DNA of 41,268 nt from Hyphomonadaceae bacterium UBA7672 (GCA_002483135.1 DLHI01000038.1:1-41268), one strand, 5' to 3'; positions 25,231 to 33,862 are shown, counted from the first letter of the stretch. Notes: generated by a model not told the origin, from the sequence alone. A program made the numbers and translations.

Positions 25231-27267
25231 GTGAGAGGCTTCCTGAAGGGGGCCTTTGAGGATCAGGCATTGCGTTGGCCGCTTTTCCTGCCGCTGGGCA
25301 TGGCGGGCGGGGCGGCCCTTTACATGACATCGACTGCCGAGCCGCACTGGGGACTGGGTGCGGGCGCCATCCTGATTGGGGTGGCCGGTTGGATGGCGCT
25401 GAGACGACACGGCGCTGGAATGGTGGCGTTCACCTTTGCGATTGTGGCTGCCATTGGGCTCGGGGCGCTGGCAGCCCAGGTCCGAACGCAGCTGGTGGAG
25501 GCCCCGGTGCTGCGAGAGGAGATCGGGCCGGTCCGGATCGAGGGCATCATCGCCGAGATCGATTCCAGTGAACGCAGCCGGCGGGTCCGGATCGACGTGC
25601 GCGCCATCGAACGTCTGACGCCGGCGGCCACACCAGATTTCGTCCGGTTCAGTTACAAGGGCGATTTGGGCTTCGAGCCCGGTCGCGCGGTCGCCTGCCG
25701 CGCCATTCTCTCGCCACCGCCTCGGCCGGTCGTACCTGGCGACTATGCCTTCCATCGCGATGCGTGGTTCCAACAATTGGGCGGGGTCGGGTTCTCGACG
25801 GGCGGATGTGAGCCCTTGCCGATACGACCGCCGACGGAAGTGACGGACGCGACCTTCCAATGGCTGGGCGCCGTGCGCAGAGCCATCGCGGTCCATGTTC
25901 ACGAAGCAGCCGGCGATGAGGCAGGCGGGATCGCCGCCGCCATGGTGTCGGGCGACCGCAGCTTCATCACGCCTGACGACAGCGAAGCTTTGCGCCTGTC
26001 GGGGCTTGCCCACCTGCTGTCGATTTCAGGTGTGCACATGGTTCTGGTGGGCGGCGTGGTGTTCTTCCTTGTGCGCTTGATCTGGCCGTTCTTCGAGCCG
26101 CTGGCATTGCGCATGCCGTCTGTGCGCGTCGCGGCGTTTGCGGCGATCGTTGCCTGCACGCTGTATTTCGGAATCTCGGGAATGGAGGTGGCGACACAGC
26201 GCGCTTACATCATTGCCCTGATCGGTTTTGGCGCGAAGCTGTTCGACCGCCCGGCGATCTCGCTGCGCTCGCTGGCCATATCGATGGGCGTTGTCGTGCT
26301 GTTCCAGCCTGAGTCTGTTGTGACGCCGGGCTTCCAGATGTCGTTCGCAGCATCGGGCGCGCTTATTGCGCTCTATGAAATCTGGCCACGCATGGAGACG
26401 CCGGATCGGCCGGGCATCTTCCGGCGTATGGGCGCGTGGCTGGTCGCGGCGTCTGCCACATCGCTGGTCGCCTCACTCGCAACCTTGCCGTTTGCGTTGC
26501 ATCACTTCGATCGCGCGGCGCTGTTCAGCGTCTTCGCCAACATCGTCTCCACGCCCGTAATCACGCTGTGGACGACGCCGGCGGCAGCGATCGCCGCATT
26601 GGCCGCAACGGTTGGTCTCGACGAGCCTTTCCTCTGGCTGATGGGCAAGAGCCTTGAAGTCGTCATGGCCATTGCGCACTACGCCGCCGAGACGTCGCCT
26701 GACATTGATGTTCCCAGGCTTGATGGCCTGGGCATGGGCCTGGCGGCAATCGCCATTGCTCTGTTCTGCGTGCTGGCCCGGCGTGGGCGAGTGTTTGCGA
26801 TCATTCCCGCCTCCGCCGCCGTGGCGGTGTGGCTGACCACGCCGCAGGCCGTGGGTTATGTGGCCAATGACGGAGCGGTGTTCCTGCCTCAGGAGAAGGC
26901 CTGGGTTGAACTGACGGACTGGCGCACCGAGAACGGCCTGGACCCACTGATCATCGGGGACGGGAAGGAGAAGTCGCCGTGCCCGGGAAAAGGGCGGGCG
27001 TGCGAGCTAACACTGTCAATGGGAAGCGCGAAGATCGAGCCGGCAACAGGTCAGGTCACCGCCACCTGCCCGACCAATTCACGACTGCTGCTGCGAACCG
27101 GACCTAACGCGACAGCGCTTGAGATCAACCCGTGCGCGTACGCGGGCCAGGGCGGGGCGGTCATCCTGTTCGACGGGAATAAGCTGGGTGTGCAGCCAGC
27201 AACATCGTCCAATGAACGCATGTGGGAACAGCCACTCTATCGGAAACGTCCGCCGATCGAAAACTAA
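25231..27267 (+). CDS. comEC: ComEC/Rec2-family DNA uptake channel protein
   Basis: Polytopic inner-membrane protein of the family that carries single-stranded DNA into the cytoplasm during transformation. The 678-residue product has an N-terminal DUF4131-type region (two helices, then an OB-like domain with VRIEGIIAEIDSSERSRRVR) and the competence domain with AAAMVSGDRSFI, LRLSGLAHLLSISGVHMVL and GISGMEVATQRAYI. After the last helix (about 530) only about 135 residues remain, with no HxHxDH metallo-beta-lactamase motif. I chose GTG 25231, preceded by GCAGGG; the frame is open back to ATG 25081 but that part overlaps gltX. It runs convergent to lexA with a 10-nt gap. Confidence 0.9.
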   Translation: MRGFLKGAFEDQALRWPLFLPLGMAGGAALYMTSTAEPHWGLGAGAILIGVAGWMALRRHGAGMVAFTFAIVAAIGLGALAAQVRTQLVEAPVLREEIGPVRIEGIIAEIDSSERSRRVRIDVRAIERLTPAATPDFVRFSYKGDLGFEPGRAVACRAILSPPPRPVVPGDYAFHRDAWFQQLGGVGFSTGGCEPLPIRPPTEVTDATFQWLGAVRRAIAVHVHEAAGDEAGGIAAAMVSGDRSFITPDDSEALRLSGLAHLLSISGVHMVLVGGVVFFLVRLIWPFFEPLALRMPSVRVAAFAAIVACTLYFGISGMEVATQRAYIIALIGFGAKLFDRPAISLRSLAISMGVVVLFQPESVVTPGFQMSFAASGALIALYEIWPRMETPDRPGIFRRMGAWLVAASATSLVASLATLPFALHHFDRAALFSVFANIVSTPVITLWTTPAAAIAALAATVGLDEPFLWLMGKSLEVVMAIAHYAAETSPDIDVPRLDGLGMGLAAIAIALFCVLARRGRVFAIIPASAAVAVWLTTPQAVGYVANDGAVFLPQEKAWVELTDWRTENGLDPLIIGDGKEKSPCPGKGRACELTLSMGSAKIEPATGQVTATCPTNSRLLLRTGPNATALEINPCAYAGQGGAVILFDGNKLGVQPATSSNERMWEQPLYRKRPPIEN

Positions 27268-27277
27268 AGCTCAGTCC

Positions 27278-27967
27278 TCAGTGATAGCGTCGGACGAGCG
27301 CCACCAGTTTGCCCTGAATGCGCACGCGGTCCGGCCCGAATATCTGGGTGCCAAAGGCAGGGTTGGCAGCTTCGAGCGCGATCGAGCCGCCCTTCTTGCG
27401 GAAACGTTTCAACGTCGCGGTTTCCTCGTTGATCAGAGCGACCACAATGTCGCCGGAGGCGGCGTGATCGGTCTTGCGGAGGATGACCGTGTCGCCGTCA
27501 AGAATGCCCGCGTTGATCATGCTCTCGCCCTGAACCTCGAGCGCGAAATGCGTATCGGGATCGAGTTCATCGTCGGGTGCTGCGACGCGATGGGTTTCGT
27601 GTTCGATCGCCTCGATCGCCGTACCTGCGGCGATGCGGCCCATGACGGGAATCATGGTTGGACGAGTGGCAGGCGCAACCTTGCGGGCGCCGCCAGCGCC
27701 TTCAACTACGCTCGGGCGGAAAGGAACGCGGCCGGGGGCCTGCGGAACGGCGCTTTCGGGCAGTTTGAGCACTTCCAGAGCCCGCGCCCGGTGCGCAAGG
27801 CGGCGGAGGAAGCCACGCTCTTCCAGAGCCGTGATCAAACGGTGGATTCCCGACTTCGAAGCCAGGTCCAGAGCCTCCTTCATCTCATCGAACGAAGGAG
27901 AGACGCCGGTCTCCTTGATCCTGTCGTTGATGAACAGCAGGAGTTCTCGCTGTTTCTTGGTCAACAT
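27278..27967 (-). CDS. lexA: SOS repressor LexA
   Basis: Represses DNA-damage genes and cleaves itself when RecA filaments form. The 229-residue protein has an N-terminal winged helix (MLTKKQRELLLFINDRIKETG, then SGIHRLITALEERGFL). A linker of about 40 residues is longer than in E. coli, as is common in alphaproteobacteria. The C-terminal peptidase domain has the Ala114-Gly115 cleavage site in GRIAAGTAIEA, catalytic Ser149 in QGESM and Lys187 in ATLKRF. A GTTC-N7-GTTC operator overlaps its promoter (28006-28020), showing autoregulation. It lies downstream of trpC on the same strand but has its own promoter. Confidence 0.97.
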   Translation of the reverse strand: MLTKKQRELLLFINDRIKETGVSPSFDEMKEALDLASKSGIHRLITALEERGFLRRLAHRARALEVLKLPESAVPQAPGRVPFRPSVVEGAGGARKVAPATRPTMIPVMGRIAAGTAIEAIEHETHRVAAPDDELDPDTHFALEVQGESMINAGILDGDTVILRKTDHAASGDIVVALINEETATLKRFRKKGGSIALEAANPAFGTQIFGPDRVRIQGKLVALVRRYH

Positions 27968-28005
27968 AGCTGGCCACGACCTTTTAAGCTTCTGAGTCGC
28001 GGATA

Positions 28006-28020
28006 GTTCTACTATCGTTC
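28006..28020. promoter_or_regulatory. LexA operator (SOS box), alphaproteobacterial GTTC-N7-GTTC type
   Basis: GTTCTACTATCGTTC is an exact match to the direct-repeat SOS box GTTC-N7-GTTC described for Caulobacter and rhizobia. It is unlike the palindromic CTGT-N8-ACAG of E. coli. Its position over the lexA -10 element supports function. Confidence 0.88.
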
Positions 28021-28034
28021 ACGTTATGGGTCAA
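28006..28034 (-). promoter_or_regulatory. lexA promoter
   Basis: On the minus strand, TTGACC (28034-28029) and TAGAAC (28011-28006) are separated by exactly 17 bp, a good sigma-70-type promoter about 40 bp before the lexA ATG. The SOS box covers the -10 and the downstream part of the spacer, so LexA binding would block RNA polymerase. Confidence 0.75.
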
Positions 28035-28051
28035 TTCCGCCGGTATGGTTT

Positions 28052-28855
28052 CTAGCGGACCGAGACCAGCGAACGGACGGATTCCAGAGGATTTCCCGAG
28101 CGCATCAGGCTCTCGCCGACCAGGAATCCACGCGCGCCACATCGCCGGAGGCGCGAGATATCAGCGGGCTCCCGCACGCCGCTTTCCGAGATCAGGAGGC
28201 GGCCGGGAGGCATCAAATCGGCCAGCCGTTCGGTGACGGCCAGATCCGTCGCCATGCGCCTGAGGTCACGGTTGTTGACGCCCATCAGCGGTGAAGGAAG
28301 ACCAAGAGCCCGGACCATCTCGGCTTCATCATGGGCCTCCAGCAGGACGGACATGCCGAGGTCCTCGGCCGCTGCGTGGAGATCGCGGGCGAGGGCGTCG
28401 TCGACGGCAGCCATGATGATCAGGATCGCGTCGGCGCCTTGGGCGCGGGCCTCAACGACCTGGATTGGGTCGATCATGAAGTCCTTGCGCAGGACCGGCA
28501 TGGCGACGGCGTTGCGCACTGCCACCAAGTCGGCCAGCGACCCGCCAAAGCTTGGACCATCGGTTAGAACGGACATACAGGCGGCGCCCCCGGCCTCGTA
28601 AGCCCGCGCGACTTCGAGCGGATCGCGTCCGGGGCTGATATCGCCGGCAGACGGACTCTTGCGCTTCATCTCACAGATCAGTGCGTTGCCATCCGCCGCA
28701 GCGATCGTGAGCAACGCCTCCGCAAAGCCGCGCGGCTCCTGCGCCGACTTTGCCTCTGTCAGCAGCGATTCCATCGAACGCTCGCGGCGGAGCGCGGCGA
28801 CCTCGTCGGCCTTGTAGTCGAGAATGGCCTTCAGCCGGTCAGGCATCTCAGCCAT
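28052..28855 (-). CDS. trpC: Indole-3-glycerol phosphate synthase
   Basis: Closes CdRP to indole-3-glycerol phosphate in tryptophan synthesis. The 267-residue TIM-barrel protein is the stand-alone type, not fused to TrpF. Signatures seen: ILDYKADEVAALR near the N-terminus, ICEMKRKSPSAGDI (substrate-binding Lys), ACMSVLTDGPSFGGS, VLRKDFMIDP, LLEAHDEAEM, GVNNRDLRRM and ISESGVREPADISRL. Its start overlaps the trpD stop by 8 nt, implying coupling. It is the last trp gene of the set. Moco genes moaC and moeA, often found after trpC in this order, are absent here and lexA comes next. Confidence 0.97.
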   Translation of the reverse strand: MAEMPDRLKAILDYKADEVAALRRERSMESLLTEAKSAQEPRGFAEALLTIAAADGNALICEMKRKSPSAGDISPGRDPLEVARAYEAGGAACMSVLTDGPSFGGSLADLVAVRNAVAMPVLRKDFMIDPIQVVEARAQGADAILIIMAAVDDALARDLHAAAEDLGMSVLLEAHDEAEMVRALGLPSPLMGVNNRDLRRMATDLAVTERLADLMPPGRLLISESGVREPADISRLRRCGARGFLVGESLMRSGNPLESVRSLVSVR

Positions 28856-29861
28856 TTGACGCCGCCTTCAGGGCTTCGAGCGAGGCCAGGGCGCGGCCAT
28901 CGACCATGCTCTTGCGGGCCAACGCCGCGCCTTCGTTGATGTCTGCCGCGAGTCCCGCGACCATTATCGCGGCTCCCGCATTCACCGCAACAAGATCAGC
29001 GAAGGGGCCGGGAACGCCGGCAAGGACCTGCTTCAGCGCCTCTGCATTCTCCGCCACCGTGCCGCCGCGCAACTGGTCGAGCGAGGCCTTCGGTACGCCA
29101 AGGAGTTCCGGCGTCAGCTCCATCGTGCGCATGGAGCCGTCCTTCAGTTCCGTGACTCGCGTCGGACCGGACGTGGAAATCTCGTCCATGCCATCGAGGC
29201 CGTGAACCACGAGCGCGCGCTCGGCTCCCAGAGCGGCGAGCGCGTGCGCGAACGGTTCCACCCAATCCGCCCCGAAGACGCCGAGCACCTGGCGTTTCAC
29301 GCGAGCGGGATTGGCCAGAGGTCCCATCATGTTGAACACGGTGCGGATGCCCAACGCAGCGCGGACCGGGGCCACGTGCCTCATGGCGGCGTGGTGAGCA
29401 GGCGCGAACATGAAAGCGAGGCCAGCATCGCGAAAGCTGGCGGCTATTTGGGCATCTGTGGGATTGAGATTGACGCCCAGCGCCTCGAGCACGTCAGCCG
29501 ACCCGGCCTTGCTCTTCGAACGATTGCCGTGCTTCGCGACCTTCGCGCCAGCGCCAGCGGCGACCAGCGCCACGGCGGTCGAAGTGTTCAACGAGGTCCA
29601 GCCAAGACCACCCGTGCCGCAAGTATCAATTGCGCCTTCGGGGGCCTGAACGGTGCGCATGTTTGCGCGGAGCACGCGGGCCCCCGCGACGATGTCCGAT
29701 GCGGTCTCGCCGCGAACACGCAGGGCGACGAGGAAGGCCGAGATCAGGACCGGATCAGCCTGGCCGCCGAGGATGGCCTCGAACGCCGCCGACATCTCCT
29801 CGGACGACGGCCGGTCGCCTTCTGCCAGCTTTGCGACGGCGCTACGGACGGCCTCGCTCAC
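28848..29861 (-). CDS. trpD: Anthranilate phosphoribosyltransferase
   Basis: Transfers the phosphoribosyl group of PRPP to anthranilate. The 337-residue protein has the small N-terminal helical domain and the PRPP-binding glycine loop DTCGTGGLGWTSLNTSTA (about residues 80-97), where many homologues read GTGGD. It continues AKHGNRSKSKAGSADVLEALG and FMFAPAHHAAMRHVAPVR, both active-site blocks. The length is normal. The start overlaps the trpG stop by 4 nt and the stop overlaps trpC by 8 nt. Confidence 0.97.
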   Translation of the reverse strand: MSEAVRSAVAKLAEGDRPSSEEMSAAFEAILGGQADPVLISAFLVALRVRGETASDIVAGARVLRANMRTVQAPEGAIDTCGTGGLGWTSLNTSTAVALVAAGAGAKVAKHGNRSKSKAGSADVLEALGVNLNPTDAQIAASFRDAGLAFMFAPAHHAAMRHVAPVRAALGIRTVFNMMGPLANPARVKRQVLGVFGADWVEPFAHALAALGAERALVVHGLDGMDEISTSGPTRVTELKDGSMRTMELTPELLGVPKASLDQLRGGTVAENAEALKQVLAGVPGPFADLVAVNAGAAIMVAGLAADINEGAALARKSMVDGRALASLEALKAASNG

Positions 29862-30457
29862 TTGAGACCCGCCCTCTTGAGGAAGTTCGCAAGCATGGTC
29901 TTGCCGTGCTGCGAACCGATGGACTCGGGGTGGAATTGCACACCAAACACGGGGCGCGTTGCGTGGCTCACGGCCATCACCTCGCCATCGGCGGTTTCGG
30001 CGTCGACCGTCAGCACGTTTGGCATGCCGTTCCGGCGGATGGCGAGCGAGTGGTAGCGTACGACATCGACATGTTCCGGCACGCCGGCGAACAATTCACC
30101 GCCCAACACCTTCACATCCCAGACCTTGCCGTGGACGATGTCTTTCGCGCCCTCAACGATGCCGCCCATCGCCTGGCCGATCGCCTGGTGGCCGAGGCAA
30201 ACGCCGAGGATGGGCATGTTATCCGGCGCCTGCTTGATCAGATCCATGCAGATGCCGGCTTCGTCCGGCGTGCAGGGGCCGGGCGACAGCACGATGGCGT
30301 CTGCCCCCCTGGCGAGCGCTTGCTTAACCGTGAGCGCGTCGTTGCGCACGGCTTCGACTTCGACGTTGGGGCTCACGTCCTGCAGGTAATGCACGAGATT
30401 GTACGTGAAGGAGTCGTAGTTATCGATCAGGAGGACTTTGAAAGGGGAGGATGGCAT
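29858..30457 (-). CDS. trpG: Anthranilate synthase component II (glutamine amidotransferase)
   Basis: Class I glutamine amidotransferase that supplies ammonia to TrpE; members of this family may also serve PabB in folate synthesis. The 199-residue protein starts with FKVLLIDNYDSFTYNLVHYLQ. It has the nucleophile Cys87 in LGVCLGHQAIGQ and the His-Glu pair in GVQFHPESIGSQHGK. All catalytic residues are intact. The start overlaps the trpE stop by one base (TGATG) and its stop overlaps trpD by 4 nt. Confidence 0.96.
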   Translation of the reverse strand: MPSSPFKVLLIDNYDSFTYNLVHYLQDVSPNVEVEAVRNDALTVKQALARGADAIVLSPGPCTPDEAGICMDLIKQAPDNMPILGVCLGHQAIGQAMGGIVEGAKDIVHGKVWDVKVLGGELFAGVPEHVDVVRYHSLAIRRNGMPNVLTVDAETADGEVMAVSHATRPVFGVQFHPESIGSQHGKTMLANFLKRAGLK

Positions 30458-31893
30458 CAGCGGTTCCCCCGATCATAGCGGGCCGCTTCCTCGGCGGCGC
30501 GGAACAGGGCGCTGGCCTTGTGCACCGTCTCCTGGAATTCGCTTTCGGGATTGGAGTCGTAGACGACCCCGCCGCCAGCCTGGACATGGATCTTGCCATC
30601 CTTGAACACGGCGGTGCGCAGGGCGATGCATGTGTCCATGTCGCCGCCGGCCCCGAAATAGCCGACGCCACCGGCATAGACGCCGCGTGCGTGGGGTTCG
30701 AGTTCGGTGATGATCTCCATCGCGCGGATCTTGGGCGCGCCCGACGTGGTGCCGGCGGGAAAGCCTGCGGCGAGGGCGGAGACCATGTCTTCGCCTTTCT
30801 TCAGCACGCCCTGCACGTTCGAGACGATGTGCATCACGTGGGAATAGCGCTCGATGGTGAAGCTCTCTGTAACCTTCACGCTGCCGCGCGCAGCGACGCG
30901 GCCGACATCGTTGCGGCCAAGATCAAGCAGCATCAGGTGTTCGGCGCGCTCCTTCGGATCGGCAATCAGGCGCTCGGCATTGGCCTGATCCGCCTGGGGC
31001 GTGGCTCCGCGCGGCAGGGTTCCGGCGATCGGGCGCACGGTGACGACACGGTCGCGCACGCGCACCAGGATTTCGGGGCTCGATCCGGAAATCTGGAAGC
31101 CGCCGAAGTTCACGTAGAACATGAAGGGCGACGGGTTCAGGCGACGCAGAGCGCGATAGAAGGCGAAAGGCGAGCGCTCGAACGGGGCGGTGAAGCGCTG
31201 GCTGGGAACGACCTGAAAGATGTCACCGGCGCGGATATAGCCCTTGGCTTTCTCGACCATCTCAAGATAGCGCGCTTTCGTCGTGTTCGAGGCGAAGTCG
31301 ATCTTTTCGACCGGCGCCTCGCTCGGCCGGGAGGGCGGCATAGGTTCGTCGAGCCGCGCCTCGATCGCATCGATCCGCGCTTGCGCCGCTTTGGCGCCGC
31401 CGCGCTCGGGAGCCGCCAGGATGATCTCCTGCCGCACGCCATCGAAGATCATGACGACGCCTGGACGCATCAGCATCGCTTCTGGCACGCCGTTGGGATC
31501 GGGCTTCGGTTCGGGCAGGCGTTCGACATAGCGGACCATGTCGTAGCCAAGATAACCGAACGCGCCCGCGGCCATTGGGGGCAGGCCGTCGAGCCCGTCC
31601 ACCTTGCAGGCGTTGATGAACTCACGCAACGACGCCATGACGTCGGTCGAGGTCGACAATACTTCGCTGAAATCGCTGGTGGACGAGGCTTCCGCCTTGC
31701 CGTTCCGCACGCGCCACCAGAGATCGGGCGCGAGGCCGATGAAGGAGTACCTGCCGCGCGTCTCGCCGCCGACGACGCTTTCGAACAGCACCAGCCCATC
31801 CGAATTCGGATTGAGCTTCAACATAGCCGAGACGGGCGATTCCGTGTCGTCGACCCGGCGCCTGACGAGAAGCCGGGGCAAGCTCGTGGTCAT
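30457..31893 (-). CDS. trpE: Anthranilate synthase component I
   Basis: Makes anthranilate from chorismate with ammonia delivered by TrpG. The 478-residue protein has the N-terminal Trp-feedback region (LFESVVGGETRGRYSFIG, the LLES-type block). Its chorismate-binding C-terminal domain contains FQVVPSQRFTAPFER, FYVNFGGFQISGSSPEIL, RPIAGTLPRGAT, GRNDVGRVAARGSVKV, SGAPKIRAMEIITELE and GGVGYFGAGGDMDTCIALRT. It starts in an ATGA overlap with the upstream ppiD-like gene, so no room exists for a trp leader peptide or attenuator directly before it. Confidence 0.97.
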   Translation of the reverse strand: MTTSLPRLLVRRRVDDTESPVSAMLKLNPNSDGLVLFESVVGGETRGRYSFIGLAPDLWWRVRNGKAEASSTSDFSEVLSTSTDVMASLREFINACKVDGLDGLPPMAAGAFGYLGYDMVRYVERLPEPKPDPNGVPEAMLMRPGVVMIFDGVRQEIILAAPERGGAKAAQARIDAIEARLDEPMPPSRPSEAPVEKIDFASNTTKARYLEMVEKAKGYIRAGDIFQVVPSQRFTAPFERSPFAFYRALRRLNPSPFMFYVNFGGFQISGSSPEILVRVRDRVVTVRPIAGTLPRGATPQADQANAERLIADPKERAEHLMLLDLGRNDVGRVAARGSVKVTESFTIERYSHVMHIVSNVQGVLKKGEDMVSALAAGFPAGTTSGAPKIRAMEIITELEPHARGVYAGGVGYFGAGGDMDTCIALRTAVFKDGKIHVQAGGGVVYDSNPESEFQETVHKASALFRAAEEAARYDRGNR

Positions 31894-33794
31894 TGCGCCG
31901 TATCCCGTGGACGCAGGCCCTGGAAGAAGCGGGTGATGGCTTCGTCGTCGCGCTTGAACTCGACTTCCTTCTGGAGGCCGCGCTGGAACACTTCGGCAAG
32001 ATCCTGCTGGAGTGACTGGCTGATCTGCTGGCCCATCTGGAGGCGCAGGATCGTGGTCGACTCTGCCGTGGCAGGGATCACCGCATCAACGCGCGCGACC
32101 CAGGCCTCCCCACTTGATCCGCGCACGATCCCGACCTCGCCGGACTTCAAGGCAAAGGCGCCGGTGATCAGCGCGGGGTCAACCTGCTGATTGCCCTCGC
32201 GCGACACAGTGATCGGCGGCAGCGCTTCCATCTTGTTGGCTGTGGCGGACTTGTTGAAATCGCCACCACCCTTGACTGCGGCCACAACCGCATTCGCGGC
32301 GGCGTCCATCGCGGCCAGCTGGCGTTCGGCCATCACAGCCTGCCGCACGGTGTCCTTCATTTCCTCGAAGGCAGGCGTAGCTGGAGGCACGATCTCGTCG
32401 AGACGGAACATCGAGCGCTTGTTGTCGTCCTCATAGACCGTCGTCATCTGGCCCGGCGTCAACGTGAACAGGTCGGCCATTGCATCGCGGTTTCCGACCA
32501 GAAGCTGGGCCGTGTCGCCTCTGGCGGTGCGGCCCTGGGCGTCGATGGCGGCGAGGCTGTAGACAGGAACGCCAAACTGTTCACCGATGGCCTCAAGCGA
32601 CTGCCCACCGGCAGCGTCGCGGAATGGTTCAGCCGATTCCTCGAACAGGCGCGTAGCTTCGGGCATCGCCAGGTCGCGGCGGACCTGCTCGACAACCTGT
32701 TCGAACGGTGTGGGCGTGCCGGGCGTGATCGATTTCACCATCACGGTGAAGTAGGGCTGGCCCTCGGCAAGCTGAAGCGCGCGGCCATCGGGCTTGCCCG
32801 GCTCCATCTGGAACACCAGCTGGCGATAGCCTTCGTCTTCGAGCTGCTCGGGCTGCACGGAGCGCTCAACAACTTCGATGCCAGGCGATTGCGCCAAAGC
32901 CTGGTCGAGCGGGATGCCCTGCGCGCCAAGGTCGACGAAGGCCTGAACCACATTGCGGTCGGGCGACTTGTACTCGACGATCACGCGCGTTTCCGGTGTT
33001 GAGTAGCTCTTGAGGTTTGCGTCGTAATGCGCGCGAACTTCCTCATCCGTGGGAGCTGCACGGTCGAGGAAATCGTCCGGCGTATAAACCAGCGCGGAAA
33101 TCCGGCGGCGCTCGGGCTGTGCAAACCGTGCCTGGTTGCGATCATACCACGCCTGCAGTTCCGCATCCGTCGGCTGGGCGACGCCTTCGAGCGCCGTGGG
33201 ACCAGGCCGCGCGAACGAAAGCGTGCGCGTCTCGCCGAAATACTTGATGAAGGGCTCGGACAGCACGTCCGGCATGTTGACAGCGCTGAGGGCAGCAACC
33301 TCGACATAGCGCTGGGTGAGGAAGTCCTGCAGGAATACCTCGAAATCGCGCGCCGACATGCCGCGCTCCTGAGCCTCGGCCTGAAGGGACGCCATGTCCA
33401 CCTTGCCGAACGCGTTGGTTAGAACCTGGTTGCGCTCCAGATATGGCTTCAGGGCCTCGGCGCTAGCGCGGATGCCCATCCTGTCGGCGAAAGCCAGCAG
33501 CGTGTCCTGGTATTCGAGCGACAGGTATTCGCGTTCGGCCATGCCGTTGTTGACGGCGTCCTCGAGGCTGACAACCTTGTTCTCCTCGAGCAGGACACGG
33601 CGGATTGCCCGATCGATCTCCTGGCGGACTTCAGTCGCCTTGATCTCGCGGTCGCCGACCTTGGCAAGCGTGCCGCTCGACAGACCGCCGCCAAATGTGT
33701 CGGGCAGGGTAACCGCAAGCGCGATGACCAGCGGGATGAAGAGCAGCACGAGGGCCCACTTCGATCTCGCAAATTTGCGCATTCCGCCGATCAT
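31890..33794 (-). CDS. ppiD: Membrane-anchored SurA/PpiD-like peptidyl-prolyl isomerase-family chaperone
   Basis: Periplasmic folding factor tethered to the inner membrane, thought to receive proteins leaving SecYEG. From ATG 33794 the product has 634 residues: a basic N-terminus and one helix (about 12-29, WALVLLFIPLVIALAV), then a SurA_N-like helical domain (LAKVGDREIKATEVRQEID onward). A parvulin-like middle follows, then a C-terminal helical part. The parvulin domain lacks the usual HILV and GG-LG motifs, so isomerase activity is doubtful. I chose 33794 (AGGGG 9 nt upstream); ATG 33782 is possible. The open frame extends to 33956 without support. It overlaps trpE by 4 nt. Confidence 0.86.
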   Translation of the reverse strand: MIGGMRKFARSKWALVLLFIPLVIALAVTLPDTFGGGLSSGTLAKVGDREIKATEVRQEIDRAIRRVLLEENKVVSLEDAVNNGMAEREYLSLEYQDTLLAFADRMGIRASAEALKPYLERNQVLTNAFGKVDMASLQAEAQERGMSARDFEVFLQDFLTQRYVEVAALSAVNMPDVLSEPFIKYFGETRTLSFARPGPTALEGVAQPTDAELQAWYDRNQARFAQPERRRISALVYTPDDFLDRAAPTDEEVRAHYDANLKSYSTPETRVIVEYKSPDRNVVQAFVDLGAQGIPLDQALAQSPGIEVVERSVQPEQLEDEGYRQLVFQMEPGKPDGRALQLAEGQPYFTVMVKSITPGTPTPFEQVVEQVRRDLAMPEATRLFEESAEPFRDAAGGQSLEAIGEQFGVPVYSLAAIDAQGRTARGDTAQLLVGNRDAMADLFTLTPGQMTTVYEDDNKRSMFRLDEIVPPATPAFEEMKDTVRQAVMAERQLAAMDAAANAVVAAVKGGGDFNKSATANKMEALPPITVSREGNQQVDPALITGAFALKSGEVGIVRGSSGEAWVARVDAVIPATAESTTILRLQMGQQISQSLQQDLAEVFQRGLQKEVEFKRDDEAITRFFQGLRPRDTAQ

Positions 33795-33833
33795 GCGGCT
33801 AAACCCCTGAAAAAGTGGCGGCGACCGGTCTGG

Positions 33834-33862
33834 TTGTCCGCTGGAACACGGCTTGCTAGAGC
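33834..33862 (+). promoter_or_regulatory. Candidate tpiA promoter
   Basis: TTGTCC (33834-33839) and TAGAGC (33857-33862) are spaced by 17 bp in the 194-bp divergent region between ppiD and tpiA. The implied tpiA leader of about 120 nt contains the inverted repeat at 33861-33905. No clear minus-strand promoter for ppiD was found. Confidence 0.4.

Noticed and set aside
30451..32190. A 579-codon plus-strand frame opposite trpE and ppiD
   Set aside because: It is antisense to trpE, which is intact and motif-complete. The translation has biased composition and no plausible start context.
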